Below, piece by piece: positions 43,712-56,752 of a DNA stretch of 64,000 bases; position 1 is the stretch's first letter, and every line of letters starts with the position of its first letter. The notes below the pieces were generated by a model. The model did not search any database. It had not been told where the DNA came from and was given only the letters and a program-made list of their open reading frames with translations. The position numbers and the translations under genes are program-made. Origin of the DNA: Erodium maritimum (lineage: Eukaryota; Streptophyta; Magnoliopsida; Geraniales; Geraniaceae); assembly GCA_963921825.1 (NCBI GenBank), contig OY997589.1:86102523-86166522 (forward strand), in the 5' to 3' direction.

Positions 43712-46060
43712 GTTTTTTTAGAAGAACTGATACTATTATTACTGAAATTTAAAATAGAGCAATGAGCACATTTCTATACTCATCTTACAACCAATAAACC
43801 AAGTAACTATCGTAATGCAAAAACATGAAAATAAACGTTGCTCTGGACATAGGGGCGGTCGAAGGGGAAATCTGCTGTAGCATCCGAAGACACCGATACA
43901 GCATGCTCCAACCAAATGACACTGGTCGAGCCAACCAAGTGAAGGATTAATAGTGGTGGACGAACATCTCCCCCGGTAAGTCAGCGTGCGTCGTCCTCCC
44001 TTGAGTGATACTTGTAGGACTCCTGAACGCGGGATTGCTGACCCCCGACTGGTAGGGAAGCATCTTGTCGACTGTTGGCAGAACCAATGCCACCAATCTG
44101 CCAGGGAGGTGGTACAGTCGACCAACCCCTCCCTGGACCCCCAGGCACTCATTCCTGGAGGCAGGGGTGCTTGTAGCCCCCCGCCGCTATCTGTGACGCC
44201 CCATCAGACGCCGATGATCCTTCCTCTTCCTTAGGGTCCTCGTCCCTCTCCGCCCTTTTCTTTCCAGATAACGACGGTGAGGGATCCCTTGGTAGCCATC
44301 CTACTGGTACATCAGCTCCCATATCTGTCTGTCCCCCATACATCTCCCTTTTCTTATGTCGTGGTGGCATCCTTGGTCCAGTCGGGTTGGATACCCCTTT
44401 TCCCATACCTTCCATATATGTCCAATTCGTTCCTGGGGTAACCTTCCCATGTTTCGCCTTCTCCAGAGTCGATCTCGGGTCCGCCGGCGCCTTCAGCGAC
44501 GGTCCCCGTACTCCTACCACTACCGGACAGACCGGAAATAGGTGTCCCGCACAACAACATCCAAAATAGTGCTCTAGGAGATGTTCATAAGAAACAAGTA
44601 ACCGAGTCCGTACCTGGGATACTGGTAATCGAAACCATAACTGACTTTGCAAGGGAACTCTGATGTCTGCCCTGATTCGGACTTTCATAAAATCCCCCCC
44701 CCCCCCAGCACAACCCCTCCTTATCCACATCCACCCCTTGACAGACACCCAACGTGTTTCCTACTCTAAACCCCACATCTCTCGTCCATGCCCCCACATG
44801 TAAATTCGAAACTCGCGCCCAAACCATGAAATGATGAAACTCTAAATCCCGTACCTGCATATGAGCCCGCAGGTCCGTGAACAAGACGAGGGAGTCCCAG
44901 AAAGACCAAGGTTCCCCCATCAGAACTCTCTCCCTCTCCTTTGTTGTCCTAAATAAAAAAGCGACCAAACCCCCCTCCAGAGGTTTGGCATCGACCTTCA
45001 TGCCCCAAACATCTTCCATCCGAGCTACCACTGACTTCCAGAAGATCTTCTTGGTTGTCAAGACCTTAGCTGCCAGCACAAATCTGTACTGATTCCCTTG
45101 GCCTGTAACCTCCTGAACCGGCACCACGAACTCCTTGATCCTCATTGAACCCATATGGGAACCCAGTTCCCCGACCTGTTGCCCCGGGCTACGCCAGTCA
45201 CTCCCCCGTCTCCCAAACGGATTGCACCCATGTATTGGATCCGATTGGCCCACTTGGGTCGGGTTACGAACCGGGTCTAACCCTGCCCAGATGCTGCCTG
45301 TGGGTCCTGCCTTGACCCGGAACCATACCTAGCCGCCCAATGGGCGATGTCATCCGAACCCCCTGGGTCCAACCAACCTTGAGCCTCCTTTCTCGGTCCC
45401 TTGGGCCCGTCCCCGCTCGTGGTTGCCAACCCAGACCTGGCTGGCCCTCCAACCCGTCAAGCCCACACGGCCCGTTCCTCCACCCCCTCCTCGCATTCGC
45501 GAGCAGGCCCTGGCCCATCTCCCGAACCCCCGTCTCCGCTCCCGGCCTCCCTTCCGCAGCCCCAACGCCATCAGTAGCCGGCGCCTTCCCTTTTCTTCGC
45601 CGCCACGCCACCTCCTCCGGTGTTTCAGACACCAGTCCCTGCGAATCAGTCGCCTGAGATCCCGTATCCGATGAGACGACGATAGGGATCAACTCCATAC
45701 CCTCTCTCAACGACCCCATCGACTCCCCCACCGAGTCCGTCACCGAGTTCCCGTTAATCTCAGTGACCACCCTCGACGGTACTCCTCTCCCCTTCCTCGG
45801 ACGCGGCCCCACCGCCTGAACTCGCCTGGTGGTGGCCCTCTCCGTCCCGTGGAGTCTCGGTCCCCGCGGCGTGAAGTCCTCCCCACCCCCGGTCTGCGTC
45901 GAGAACACCATATGCTGGAGCTCTTCTCCCCGCGGCGAGAGTTCCTCCGTCGGAGTGAGCGATACCACCTCAACCTCCACAGACACCGGTTCCCCACTGG
46001 GGCTCCCCGGATCCCTGACTCCTTCCCTTCCCACGACAGCCTCCACATAACATGGAATTT
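43712..46060 (-). mobile_element. L1-type LINE relic with ORF1 only
   Basis: On the minus strand the ORF1-like region runs from about 46046 to about 44150 and the element ends in an A-rich tail (T run at 43713-43719). There is no reverse transcriptase or endonuclease between ORF1 and the tail, so ORF2 has been deleted or this is a non-autonomous derivative. A related copy lies at about 58900-60130. Confidence 0.6.
44350..45253 (-). pseudogene. LINE ORF1: DUF4283 domain and degenerate CCHC knuckle
   Basis: 45253-44708 encodes the DUF4283 pattern: RFVLAAKVLTTKKIFWKSV, VEDVWGMK-like sequence, RTTKERERVLMGEPWSFWDS and LVLFTDL, ending with RVGNTLGVCQGVDVDKEGLC. At a run of 13 C (44694-44706) the frame shifts. 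It continues as FMKVRIRADIRVPL and a zinc-knuckle remnant, CCCAGHLFPVCP, near 44540. Such proteins are the nucleic-acid-binding ORF1 of plant L1 elements. A Gly/Arg/Pro-rich frame upstream (46046-45264) may be the N-terminal extension or another repeat. Confidence 0.75.
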
Positions 46061-47340
46061 TACTGATGATGGTAGATAAATGAAAAATACAGATGTGAAA
46101 TCTGGTAAGAGGGCGAGACTTAGTCCAGAAATAGGGTTTCTGAACCTAAACCTATAACTACGATACCCGGCTAATCCAAGGGAAACAGTGGTGAGGGATT
46201 CCTTATGGCGATGGCTGATCTGACACAATTGGTGGTGGTCATTTTCTGATTCGACCTGGAAATGCCAGTGGTATAAGATGAAGGACACTTGAGGGGATAA
46301 CGGGCATCCAAGGAAAACACCAAGAAACGGGGGAAGCAGGAGGCTCAATTGATACCTACCGTGATACGGCAAGGTATGCGTCCCCACGCATACCTCGTTG
46401 CTCGATGGCACACTCATTGGTCCTGGCGAGGTTTCTTCATAAACCTCGCTTTGGCATTCGTCGGAGAAATCAATTCTTGTTCCTGGCCGGGGGCGTCCAA
46501 ACTCCTCTTCTTGTGGGTCGGGAGGGGAGTGGTCACCCTGGTATCGGGGAGGCAGAACCTAATTTTACCCCTTCGCGGGTTCCCAAGGTCTGGGGGCACC
46601 GACGCATGCAAGTTCCTTGCACCAAACATGAATAGTTCTTGATTGGGCATCAGATTCTTTATCGCGGCCGCCTCGTTTGGTGTTGCTCTCGGGGTTGCAT
46701 GTCGTAGCGATTCGGTATGAGCGGGCACAAGCTTCCGGCTCCAGGTGTGTGTGCGGTGCTTTGAGCAGGAAATCCTTTATCGGAGTTCGAATCGGTGGTT
46801 TAAAACTTGGTGGACCCGTGGGGGCCATTGTCGTGAGGGTCAGAGCACAAGGTTCTCTTCCCGGCAGTGGTCATCGACGAGTGGAGAGCCTAGAGGAGAT
46901 GGGGGCCGACCAATCCCTGTACTCAGTTTGGGTAGTACCAGGACCATTAACGAGAAGTCAAATCGCTGAACCAGATGGGGAGTAGCAGGATTCCTCCGAG
47001 GGCATTCCAATCCCACGTTGACATATGCATCCACAATAAAAGTAGAAGTCTGGTAGTTGCACATACTAGAGTCAGACACGGATTGAGTTTTGGTGAGCGA
47101 AGATATGTACTAACGTCGTTCATCGGAGTGGGGTTGGAAGATCATTCTAGAACCAAATGCTCCCTCAGCAAGGCATGCCTGATCCATACAGACGTCTACG
47201 AAACCGTGTGGATAGTGGGTTTGATTAAGTTAAAATATGTTTTTTTTTTCAGTTTTTCTCTTCGGTATAAAAGAATGTAAATTATATTTTTTTAAAAGAA
47301 ATAGTGTTGGTTTCATGTAATTTGATTTTAAAAGAGATCA
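46061..47340. repeat. LINE-associated repeat shared with 63380-63560
   Basis: TTGAGGGGATAAC near 46290, a GTGCATCCCCA-like word (GCGTCCCCACGCATAC) near 46380 and CTCGCTTTGG near 46445 recur in the same order near 63402, 63487 and 63560. The rest is unassigned. Confidence 0.4.
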
Positions 47341-47354
47341 CATAAACATACATC

Positions 47355-48420
47355 ACATGGACATATCGATTGATGGTCGGTACACAGAGAAATCGAATGT
47401 GACTATACAGACCAAGTTATAAACAACCGAACATCCTTAAGTATATATACCTGATGATTAACCACCACCCAAAACAGAAGAACAGACACACATACCGTTA
47501 CTATTTATTTTTGTTTTTAATCACCTCCTATCTTCAGTTGCACTGTAATGTAATTGAGTTTCATTGAGAAAACGATATTAACCCCAGGTTGTGGACTCGG
47601 TACGTGGCTCCTTTACTTTTGTGGTTCTCGGATGTCAATAAAAGTATAGAGGGCATGGTTCAATTAACACTATTTTCGTTTTCATATAATTATACTAACG
47701 TTCTGAATTAATTCGAGAGCTGTTGGAAATTTTCAGTCACATAATTGAGAACATGACTTATAACCAAGATATCAACTTTTAGATTATGCAAAGTGTTCAC
47801 TCAGTCATAGTTTTTCTCTTTCATTCTAAACCATAGGGTCTGCAGGAAAAATCATCACCAGAAAAACCGAACCTTGATGTGGCGCCTTTGCACCTCGCAG
47901 TACATTCTCTTTTCGCTTTCTTCTTCGATGCCATCAATAATATTTTTTGATGTTCGTCACCGATCGTTCCCTTCTCACCTTTTCCATTTGTTACGTCACA
48001 TATATGTTACTACGCTTGCTTTGTCATGGATTTGGGGTTTCTCAATCGGCCTGATAATTAAAACCGATGACCAACTAAAATAACATATCTTTGTTGTCGG
48101 TGATAAAATCGTAGTATCAAATTGTTGGTTGGTTATTTATCTAGCTGGTAGAACAGATTAACCGACCGCTCACATTTTTCCTTAACTATATATGTGTTGT
48201 CCTACAAACTTTTATGCGATATTCCTCCTACTACGAATGGAGACCTAAGCATATCACATGTGTACATCGATTGATCGCCGGTGCACATTGAGGATTCGAA
48301 TGTGACTATACTGACCAAGTTATATACAACCAAACATCTTTACATACATATTCTTGTATACCATGACTAATCATCAAAAAAGAAAAACAGACACACATGC
48401 TCAACCTTGATATTAATATT
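47355..48420. repeat. Pair of direct repeats of about 165 bp
   Basis: 47355-47510 and 48255-48420 share CATCGATTGAT.G.CGGT.CAC, GAATGTGACTATAC.GACCAAG and AACAGACACACAT in order, with about 20-25% divergence. The 740 bp between them are unassigned. Could be two copies of a small element or LTR remnants. Confidence 0.6.
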
Positions 48421-48539
48421 TATTTATTACCTAATCAACACGCATACCACATGACTATTGCTGATTAAAAAATAAATAAATATAAATAATAAGAACAATA
48501 TTACTTTTTCAAAACGAACTTACACCGTTGAATTTTTTT

Positions 48540-49790
48540 TTACCAACACTGCCAACTCTTTCTTTTTCTCCTTCAGCGATCAATCGATCATCTCCTGCAT
48601 TGTCCTTCCGTCTTCGTTGTGTGTATACTTCTCTCCTTGTAATGGATCTGTTGAGATCCAAAATCTCTTCCGCTACCCTCTGACTATCTAAGCTATTCAG
48701 AGGCTTGACCTAAATTTCCGACACGACATCGTGATGCATCTGATCAATAGGGGTCTTTGTGAGGGGCCACTCCATCCCCCTCTATTAGATTTGGACACTG
48801 AAACCCCTGATTGTGTTCATGGAGATTGGAGTCAGTGACTGGTAGTATTGCTAGCAGCTGGTGAACACTCGAAGACGGTGTTATGCCGTCATGGATCAAC
48901 GATAAGAGTTTTTATAGGCACAAACAACCATGCGTGGTCTGTAATGCAGCCTCTTTAAGCCCAATGAGTACCAAATAGGAGAGCGGAACGCTGTTGAGGA
49001 GACACGTCTTGTCCTAATTGGATCTAGCACAAACCGATCCCAACTCTCCTTCTTTTCTTATATACCCCCTTGGCGACCTGGTTCCCCCCTCACCTCCACC
49101 TAAGAATCTCATGCGAGGAATCAACGTGTCCTTTAAACAATACAGGTTAGTCTGAGTTGAGTCAGGAGAAGAAATTTGGATCTTCTATGCGTCTCATAGA
49201 GTAGTTAGGGAACCTCCTCCTAATTGGTTACGTAGATTAGTTGGACATTTTGTTACGAGTTAGCACCTTCGGTCTATCCAGGTTATGCCTCACTCTCTTT
49301 ATTTTCGTTAGTTATTATGTTTCCACGAATCGTTAATTTTTCTTGCAGTCTGTGTGACAGCTTGATGGTCCTAATAAGACAAGGTGTTCTACTTTCTTAA
49401 GTTTTTGGTTGGTTTTTTCCAGTATCGCTTGTATTTAATGGTTGAAAAATCCGGGTTAAAGACTTTTTCTTTTGTGCGCTTCATGGTTGTAAAATCCGGG
49501 TGTTAGACATTCTACTTTTACTTGTTTTGCACTTCATGATTCTAATATCTGGCTTTTAGATCTACATTGTCTAGTTTGCTCCCATGTTGGGATGCCGAGG
49601 TTCCTTGTATAGAAATGCTCTTTCATGTATCAGGTTACTCTCTTTGTTGGGATCGTCATGAGTCTGAGTTGTCATGTCAACACTCGATTCATTCACATGT
49701 TTGTAGTTACACCATCTTCATGTACTTTTTTTCTCTCTCTGAAGAGGTTTAATTAAATTTTTATTTTGATAATAAAAAAAATTGATTCAT
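48540..49790 (+). mobile_element. LINE-like 3' fragment, plus strand
   Basis: Ends in GAAGAGGTTTAATTAAATTT then TTATTTTGATAATAAAAAAA, matching the termini of the other L1-like copies here. Upstream sequence has no domain; the 5' end and target duplication are not defined. Confidence 0.4.
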
Positions 49791-50905
49791 GCTGAAAAAT
49801 AAAAAACTATACACAGTTTTCATATAGTTACATCTAATTATAAAATTTTATGAATAGTACTCTAAATATTCAAAATTACTCTTAATGATACCCGATTTTC
49901 ACAACACTCCTTAATCTTTTGAAATAACATAAAAAAATTGAAAACTTAAAATAAATCCAAACAAATGGTGTGCTCTTATGATAGTGTTTACTGCTCAATT
50001 TAACAATCATTTTTCCACATGCTTGCTTCAATGTTACAGACTTGCATCCATGGAAAGGTTCCAACCATTCCTAGAAATAGTCAGCATAATGAAGTAGTTA
50101 TTATTAGGGATAGGTACGTAGTGTGATGCGTTGTTGCTTACCTCACAGTTATAGTAACCCACCCACCAATCATATACATGGCATGCAATTCTATCCGCTC
50201 TATCTTTTCATATCCAACAGGTCAAATGCCAACTAATTTAGCTAATAAGATCAAAATATAACCTAACTACGTCATATTTTGAAGCTTACTCTCTTAAAAA
50301 CTAGTAGGAGCTCTATGCCGTTTGCGAAGAAACCCTAGCCGCACAACACTTTGGCCATGGTCATGGCCATGGTTTCGGCTATGGCTTACGTCATGGTTCT
50401 ATTCCTACTGATCAACACAGGAAGGATATCAGGAGATGACGTCTTCAATCTCATAATTGCCTGGTAAGGCTGCGACAACCGTTCGATGGGGGCGACGAAA
50501 GGGGGGTCCGCCAATGGTCTCTCTTTTCTGTCCGATCACAACCACGGTATCTCTCTACCTAGTCTAAGAGACTTTATTTTGAGTTTAAGAGATAATGAAG
50601 AGCTTACAGGGTTAATCCGATATCGATCCATCAACTAATGGTTTTAACTTGTCGAGGTTTGGTTCTGGTACAACTCTACCAACCAAACACTTGCATGAAC
50701 TGTTGGGGAAAGGTCTCAGAGCATTATAGACGATGGATTTGGGATCCGGGAGGAGGAACGATAGTTTGGGGCCTGCCTATGCGGCACCAACGGCCGGAAG
50801 AGTCGAACTTGGAGCAAAGGATGCTACTAGAGGATCCGCTTTATTTCTGTTGTTTCCTTTCAGTATTATTTTGGAATTTGGTGTTTCGGTTATGTTATTT
50901 CTTTA
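49791..50905. other. Spacer, AT-rich then start of a LINE-like body
   Basis: 49791-50290 is AT-rich with nothing recognised. 50300-50905 is transcript-like plus-strand DNA that continues beyond the hAT MITE at 51675 and the solo LTR at 55208, apparently one LINE-derived body interrupted twice. Confidence 0.35.
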
Positions 50906-50913
50906 GTTGTGAT

Positions 50914-51674
50914 TAGGGATGGCAACGGGGCAGGTATGGGGCGGGTTTCATGATACCCGACCCCGCCCCGATTGCACCTTGCCCCGCCCCGATCGGGGAA
51001 ATCCCGCCCCGCCCCGATGATACAAATATGTTCCAAAAAAATTCAGAACTACAATAAATAAAAATTTGTCTACGGTAAAAAATGTTAGGCTATATTTAAT
51101 ATAGACCCAAAATTTTACTAGATTATTATGGTAGAATAAGCCCATAAATAAATTGTAAGGGAAGCAAAATAATGCTTCATTTTATAGAGAAGCAAAGTGA
51201 TGAACACCTTGTAAGCGGGCGATGTGGGACTTGAAACTTTGTGTTTTACGTAATGATTAAATAATATATATACAATAGAAATAATCAACTAACGCAAATG
51301 TATACATAGCTCAGTGGTACTCCAGGTAATCTTGGCTACGTGAGGTTTTGGTTTCGAAACATACAAGTTCTACTTATTTTGTGATTTAAGTTTAACAAAT
51401 CAAAACAAAAATAAAAATTCTTGATATTGTGGAGATTTGAAACCAAGTCCTTGGACAAATAAGGAAGCCTTTTACCACTACACCAATGTTATTTATTTGC
51501 TACCTAACATATTTTTGTATTTAATAATAATACCGGGGCGGGTTCGGGGCGGGTGGTACCAATCCCGTCCCCGCCCCGTCCCCGGTCAAATACCCGGTTG
51601 ACCGGGTTTTTCCCGCCCCGATCGGGTCGGGGACCTCGGGTCCCCATCGGGTTCGGGTTCTTCTGCCATCCCTA
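50914..51674. mobile_element. hAT-type MITE with 8-bp target duplication
   Basis: Ends TAGGGATGGCAACGGGGC... and ...GCCATCCCTA (inverted), flanked by the exact 8-bp repeat GTTGTGAT at 50906-50913 and 51675-51682. GC-rich subterminal blocks (CCCCGCCCCGATCGGG) are inverted at both ends around an AT-rich centre with no ORF. 8-bp duplications and these ends are typical of hAT non-autonomous elements. Confidence 0.85.
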
Positions 51675-52348
51675 GTTGTGATCGGCTTGACTGTAAGGAC
51701 TTTCATTGTTGTCTAGGATGTCAACTAGACTGTTTCTACAGGTTCAGAGAGCTGGGTGTCCTACAGGAGGCCCGTACACTATTCTGTTCTCAGGACTTAT
51801 GTCTGCCACTTGTGTCGGCTCTCAAGCATTAAAATATTTCCATCCCTCGGCTCGCCTTTCAAAAACAAACTACATCATATTTTAGTGTATAGATTTATTT
51901 TCTATAAATTAGAAATACAGTCGCAGATCTGGAACTTCGTCCAGATTTGCTTTTTTGACCGTGGTCACCAGACTTGGGCTGGCTTCTTGGAAGTAAGAAG
52001 GCTCTCGTGTTTCGAAGGTTCAGACGACTTGCGGTGCTAGGGATGGCATCTCCAGTGTTCTCATCTATCTGGTGGCTTTCTCTCCTCGTCCGATCTACTA
52101 GGAGTTTGGTCGGAGATTCCGTCAGATCTGTTCCTCCGTCGTGGCTCAGGTGGTCCTCTTCGGATCTGACTCTGTTCCGTTTTTCATCTTCTTCGTGGTC
52201 ATGGATTTGTGTATTTGGTGGTTATTCTGTTAGTGGGTTGAGTTACGCTTATGCTTGGTATAACTACAAGCCTACCCCATTGGGTCCTCGCTTTTTGTTA
52301 GCGAACGAGGGATTAACGGTCTCGGTTTTGGAATGCTCAGTTCGAGTT

Positions 52349-55207
52349 TGTAAGAACCACTCCCGGTCAACGCCAGTCAATTCGGCGAAAAACATGAAAA
52401 TTTAAAAAAATTGGACATACTCCTAAATGAACCTAAATTTGACCCCGAGGGTCATGCCGGACTTAAGTTGACCCCGATATCGACCAAAGTGAGTTCTGGG
52501 GGACTTAGGGCAACTTTCTGACCAGTTTGGGAAAGGTTGACTTTTTGCTGGAAAAGTCAACCGAGCGACGTTTTGGTCCGTTCGAGGCTCGTTTTGGATC
52601 CAAAAAGCTTAGCCGTCGTGACAACGGTCTTATTTGAGCCGTTTCCTTGTAGCCCGTGAAGTTTCGTAATTTCTTGGAAAATGGGCCCGTTCGGGGCCCG
52701 AGACGGCCGTATTTCGCGAATCTGATTGAAAAAATATCTAGAAGATGTTTTCCAAAAGGGGTGGGACCCACTTGCCACTTGTCACACAAGTGGTGGTAAT
52801 TGTTATTTTTGAACAACTAAAGAGATGGGAGACAAGGAGTGTTCGACCATACATTCAAAAAAGAGAAGAAAAAAAAAGAGAAAAGGAGAGAGAAAGAAGC
52901 GAGAAGAAGAGAAGGAGAAAAGAGAAGGGGGGGGTTAGGGTTTTGCTATTTCCCGACGATCCAACCGGTGGATCGTCTCAACGATCGAAGAATCGAGCTC
53001 CCATCGTCATTTCCTACGGTGAGTACCCTTTCGATTTTCGTTTTGGTACGTTTAAAAGTTAGGGTTTGGGTTGAAACAAGTAGACTATGGATGAGTTGAG
53101 GTGTGGGGTTCGTTGGAGGCGTTTAGGAGCGAAAAATGATCGGTTTCCGGTGACCGGAGGCTCGGGGGAGCTCCGAACACCGTGGGTGCTGGCTGGCCGG
53201 AGCTAGGACCGGCCACCATGGTGGTGAACCGGTCCAAAACCGGTCCAGCCACCCACGGCTAAGGGTGTCCGGGTGGGGCCCACGTGCTCGGGTCTCGGGT
53301 TTTCGTGTTCGGGTGGTTTAGGACGATCCTCAAGTCGTTAATCCACACCCAGAACGAATTTTGGAATTAAATTGTAAAAGTCGGAAATGACGGGTTTAGA
53401 AACTTTAAATGCAAATTAAATTGCTCGGAAGTCGGAAAGTGATTTCGTCGATTGCGTTGGAACCCTTGAATTATTCTAAGATAGTAGAAACGAAAACGGG
53501 AATTTTCAGAGCCCCGGAAGGGCGTTTTCCAATCCCGGGCAGATTCGCCGAGCCGGGCTAATCGGGCCCTTCCGGGCCCATTATCGACAATGTCGAGTAA
53601 TTGGGAAGTTTGGGAGTGATCGACATTGTCGGGGTTGCATTTGGGCGTCAAGTTTATTAAAATTCAGCTTTGCCTGCAAACTTAAAAAGTGTTTTAAATT
53701 GTGTTCTTATTAGATCGTGCCATCGACCGAGGAAATGGAAAGCTAGGCGAGTGATCGTGAGCACGTCGGAGCTTGGTTGTGAGCTTTTGGGAAAGCGTAC
53801 GAGGTAGGGAAAAGTAGTCGGATCTCGGCCCTGACTAGGGAAAGTTAAAAGTAGAAATGCATGTGACACTTGGGTGTCGTGGGATAAGTAAGTTTATCGA
53901 GCAATAGAAAGGCAGGCAACAGCGGGTGGTGTCGAATGATACGGGAACGTATTGAACAATAGAAATGCATGAGACATGCATGAGACACTTAGTAGTGTCG
54001 TAGGAGCAGTGAACGTATTGATATTAGAAATACTGTGGCTTTTGGTTGTGCCCGTAGGTTGAGTGAACTGTTGGTGTCTTGGGTGGCCATGAGTGCCCGT
54101 AGGGTTGTTGAGCCCGTGTTTTATTGTTGGTGTGTCTTGGGTGGCCGTGAGTGCCGTGGGGTTGTTGAACCCGTGTTTTTACTGTTGGTGTGTCTTGGGT
54201 GGCCATGAGTGCCCGTGGGGCTGTTGAACCCGTGTTTTACTGTTGGTGTGTCTTGGGTGGCCATGAGTGCTCGTGGGGTTGTTGAACCCGTGTTTTACTG
54301 CTGGTGTCTTGGGTGGCCATGAGTGCATGTGGGGTGTTAAACCTGTGTTGTTGCTGTTTGTTGAACTTTGGTTGTGGACTGTCTCTGCCCGAGGTTGGGG
54401 GCCCGCCTGACAATAAAGGGGTCCTGTGGCCACGTGTCGTGGGGGTTGGCTAGCCTTCCGGGTTAACCACCGGTAAAGTTGTGCATTTTTCGGCGATGGA
54501 GGGCTGCTCCCCTTCCGACTAGCTATCAGAGAAGCATTGCGGAATATATCGCTAACAAGTCGACCGCCTGACCCGACAGGGATCGGGGGAAGTTGCGTGG
54601 GGCAGGCTCGAGCCCAGCCGGTTAGCAACCGGCACTGAGCAGCTGGAGTGCGATCCTTTGTGATCTTGTTTGGTGTGCGATCCTTTGTGATCTTGGGTGT
54701 TGCGTGGTTATCTTTTGTGTCTTTGGTGGAGGTCGTAACCGCTGTGTCGGGTCTACATTACGTGTCCGGGTGTTGAGTTGGTTGGGGAAAGTAACAGTTC
54801 GTGTGTCAGCCGGGTCACTTGAGTTTGGGGATAGTAGTCCCCGGTGTTTTGTTTGTTGTTGGTGTTTCCGGCATTGTCTGCTAGTATGCCGTAGTCAGTC
54901 TAGTATCCGTGGTGGTGAGCGAATGCTCACCCCTAGCTGCTTTTCCTACAGGTACTTGTCGCGAGATGGACTAGGGGAGCTCTCGAAGCTTGAAGAGCTG
55001 GGATCGGGAGTCCGGGTTTTCTTTTGAGTTTAGCGACGTACGCCTTGTCTTTTGTCCGCTTGTTATGGACGTGCTTTTAAGTTGTAAAATATTATTTTGA
55101 TTAACTAAGTGGTGATTTCAAGCGGTTTACAAAAATGTTTAAAAATGTGTTTTACTGTTTCATCGTTCGCGTTCCGGGTCCGGTTATACCGAATTCGGGG
55201 CGTGACA
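52349..55207 (+). mobile_element. Solo LTR, 2,859 bp
   Basis: Begins TGTAAGAACCACTCCC and ends GGGGCGTGACA, flanked by perfect GAGTT at 52344-52348 and 55208-55212. There is no interior or second LTR, so it arose by recombination between LTRs. Ends and the GAGCG.A.GCTCACCCCTA block near 54917 resemble the LTR family at 25211-27869 (opposite orientation). Open frames within it show no domain. Confidence 0.85.
54060..54345. repeat. 58-bp tandem repeat in the solo LTR, about five copies
   Basis: TGTCTTGGGTGGCC recurs at about 54076, 54132, 54191, 54249 and 54306, each followed by ATGAGTGC.CGT and GTTGAACCCGTGTTTTA-like sequence. The LTR derivative at 21493-27869 carries comparable CATGGCCAC repeats in reverse orientation near 24670. 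Confidence 0.85.
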
Positions 55208-55212
55208 GAGTT

Positions 55213-55945
55213 CCATCCTAAGATTCCCAAAAATGATGACTTGCTGTTGCTCCCTGCTAGGAGGTATGATGTATTCGTCCGACAACTAGGGAAGTGGTTT
55301 TGGAAGGGTTGCTGCTTTGGGCTTCTGTGAGGCGTTGTGGTTCTCGACTGGCTTTGGTATTAGGTCGGTCTAGTTCCAGGTTGGTTCGTGCTAAGGTCCT
55401 CGCTTGGTGTTGGTCGGCGAGGGGTTACCGGTCACGATTTCGGAACGCTCAGCTCGAGTTCAAGCCTCGAATCCCCAAAAGTGATGTCTTGATGCTGCCT
55501 GCTTGGAGGTCTTAACTCAAACTGGGTAGAAATATCGGACCCCCCCCCCCCCCCCCCCCCCCCTTGGAGCTTTTCTAGGTGTTTGCTGGAATTGACTTTA
55601 GGAGGACTGAGTTCGAGTTTTGATGTTGGAAGTCCTTTTCCTTTGTGGTTCAAGTTGGTTAAATTTGGATGTTTGTAGATCCTTTTTTCACAATTAGTGG
55701 TCGTGGTTGTTAAATTTGGGTATTAGATTCTGTTTTAGTTGTTTCATTGTGTCCGTCTTCTCTGTGGCTTCATACGTGAAGCGGTGTAGTTTCGAGTCTT
55801 GGTTGGTTGTTGGTTCTTCAGGTTTTGTAATCTTTTTGCGGTGGTTTGTTTTCAGTTGATGAGTCTGGAGCTAGACTCTTCGTTGTACTCTTTTTCTTTC
55901 TTGAGAGAGGTTTATTTTAAATATACTTTGCTGATTAGAAAAAAA
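55213..55945 (+). mobile_element. LINE-like 3' end, plus strand
   Basis: Continues the body left of the solo LTR. It ends GAGAGAGGTTTATTTTAAAT then TTTGCTGATTAGAAAAAAAG, like other L1 tails here. A run of 24 C lies at 55540-55563. GAACGCTCAGCTCGAGTTC near 55440 repeats the sequence just before the solo LTR at 52330, so part of the body is duplicated. Confidence 0.45.
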
Positions 55946-56752
55946 GAAGCATTTATAACAGTATCGTCCGTCTCATTTAACTCCTGACTCTTAAATGATA
56001 CAAAGTAGATGTGAAATAAAAGACTAAAAAATGAAAATAAGAATTCAATATCGCATCACTGAGGCTCATCTTTCACTACCCCCGCTAATAATGTTTGGTG
56101 AATGGTTGAAGGCACTACTTAAGGTATATTTTTTCGTCCGTTTCGAATCCTAATGCCATAAGAATCGTCATTTCGATCAACTCCATACATAGAATAATAT
56201 ATGTCGAAACATTTTATCACTCTATCCAATGACTGCTAATGGTTTCTAATTTGTTTTCGAGTTTGGGTTGGGACATATTCGAGAGTAATCATTATTTATT
56301 TTCCTCGTTGCAACTCCAAGGATAACAACGATTGGATGGGTAAACCATACGTTATTAAGGTGAACTTCTTATTTGACGAATCAAAGGAATTTTCCACATG
56401 TGTTGAAAGAAGAAGGTGCGACCATTGAGAGAGAGTCACAGGAAATACTAGAACATAAAGGTGAAATGTGACGTGTTGAAGATAGAGTTTCTGAATTTAT
56501 AAGAGAAAATAATTGTTGTATTTTTTTTGAAATGTGAAGACACACGTGTTTTATTAATAATGCCGATCAATCGCTACGAAAGAAGGATCAATGACTCTGG
56601 GTCCCAGCATATGTCTAAAACACCGTAGGACTCCCATTGCTCTTAGACCCGTAAAAAAGGTCTAATCTCCATCTTAGACAGCCTATAATAACAACGTACA
56701 AAAAGATGAAATAGAAAATAAAACACATAAACATTAAATCATCCAATAATCA
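55946..56752. other. AT-rich spacer; minus-strand A-tail near 56521
   Basis: Nothing recognised up to 56510. The T run at 56521-56528 followed by GTGTTTTATTAATAATGCC looks like the 3' tail of a minus-strand LINE-type element whose body includes the duplicated segment at 56753. Confidence 0.35.

Noticed and set aside
44149..45657. Plus-strand Pro-rich frames opposite LINE ORF1
   Set aside because: Antisense shadows of the DUF4283 frame and its GC-rich neighbour.
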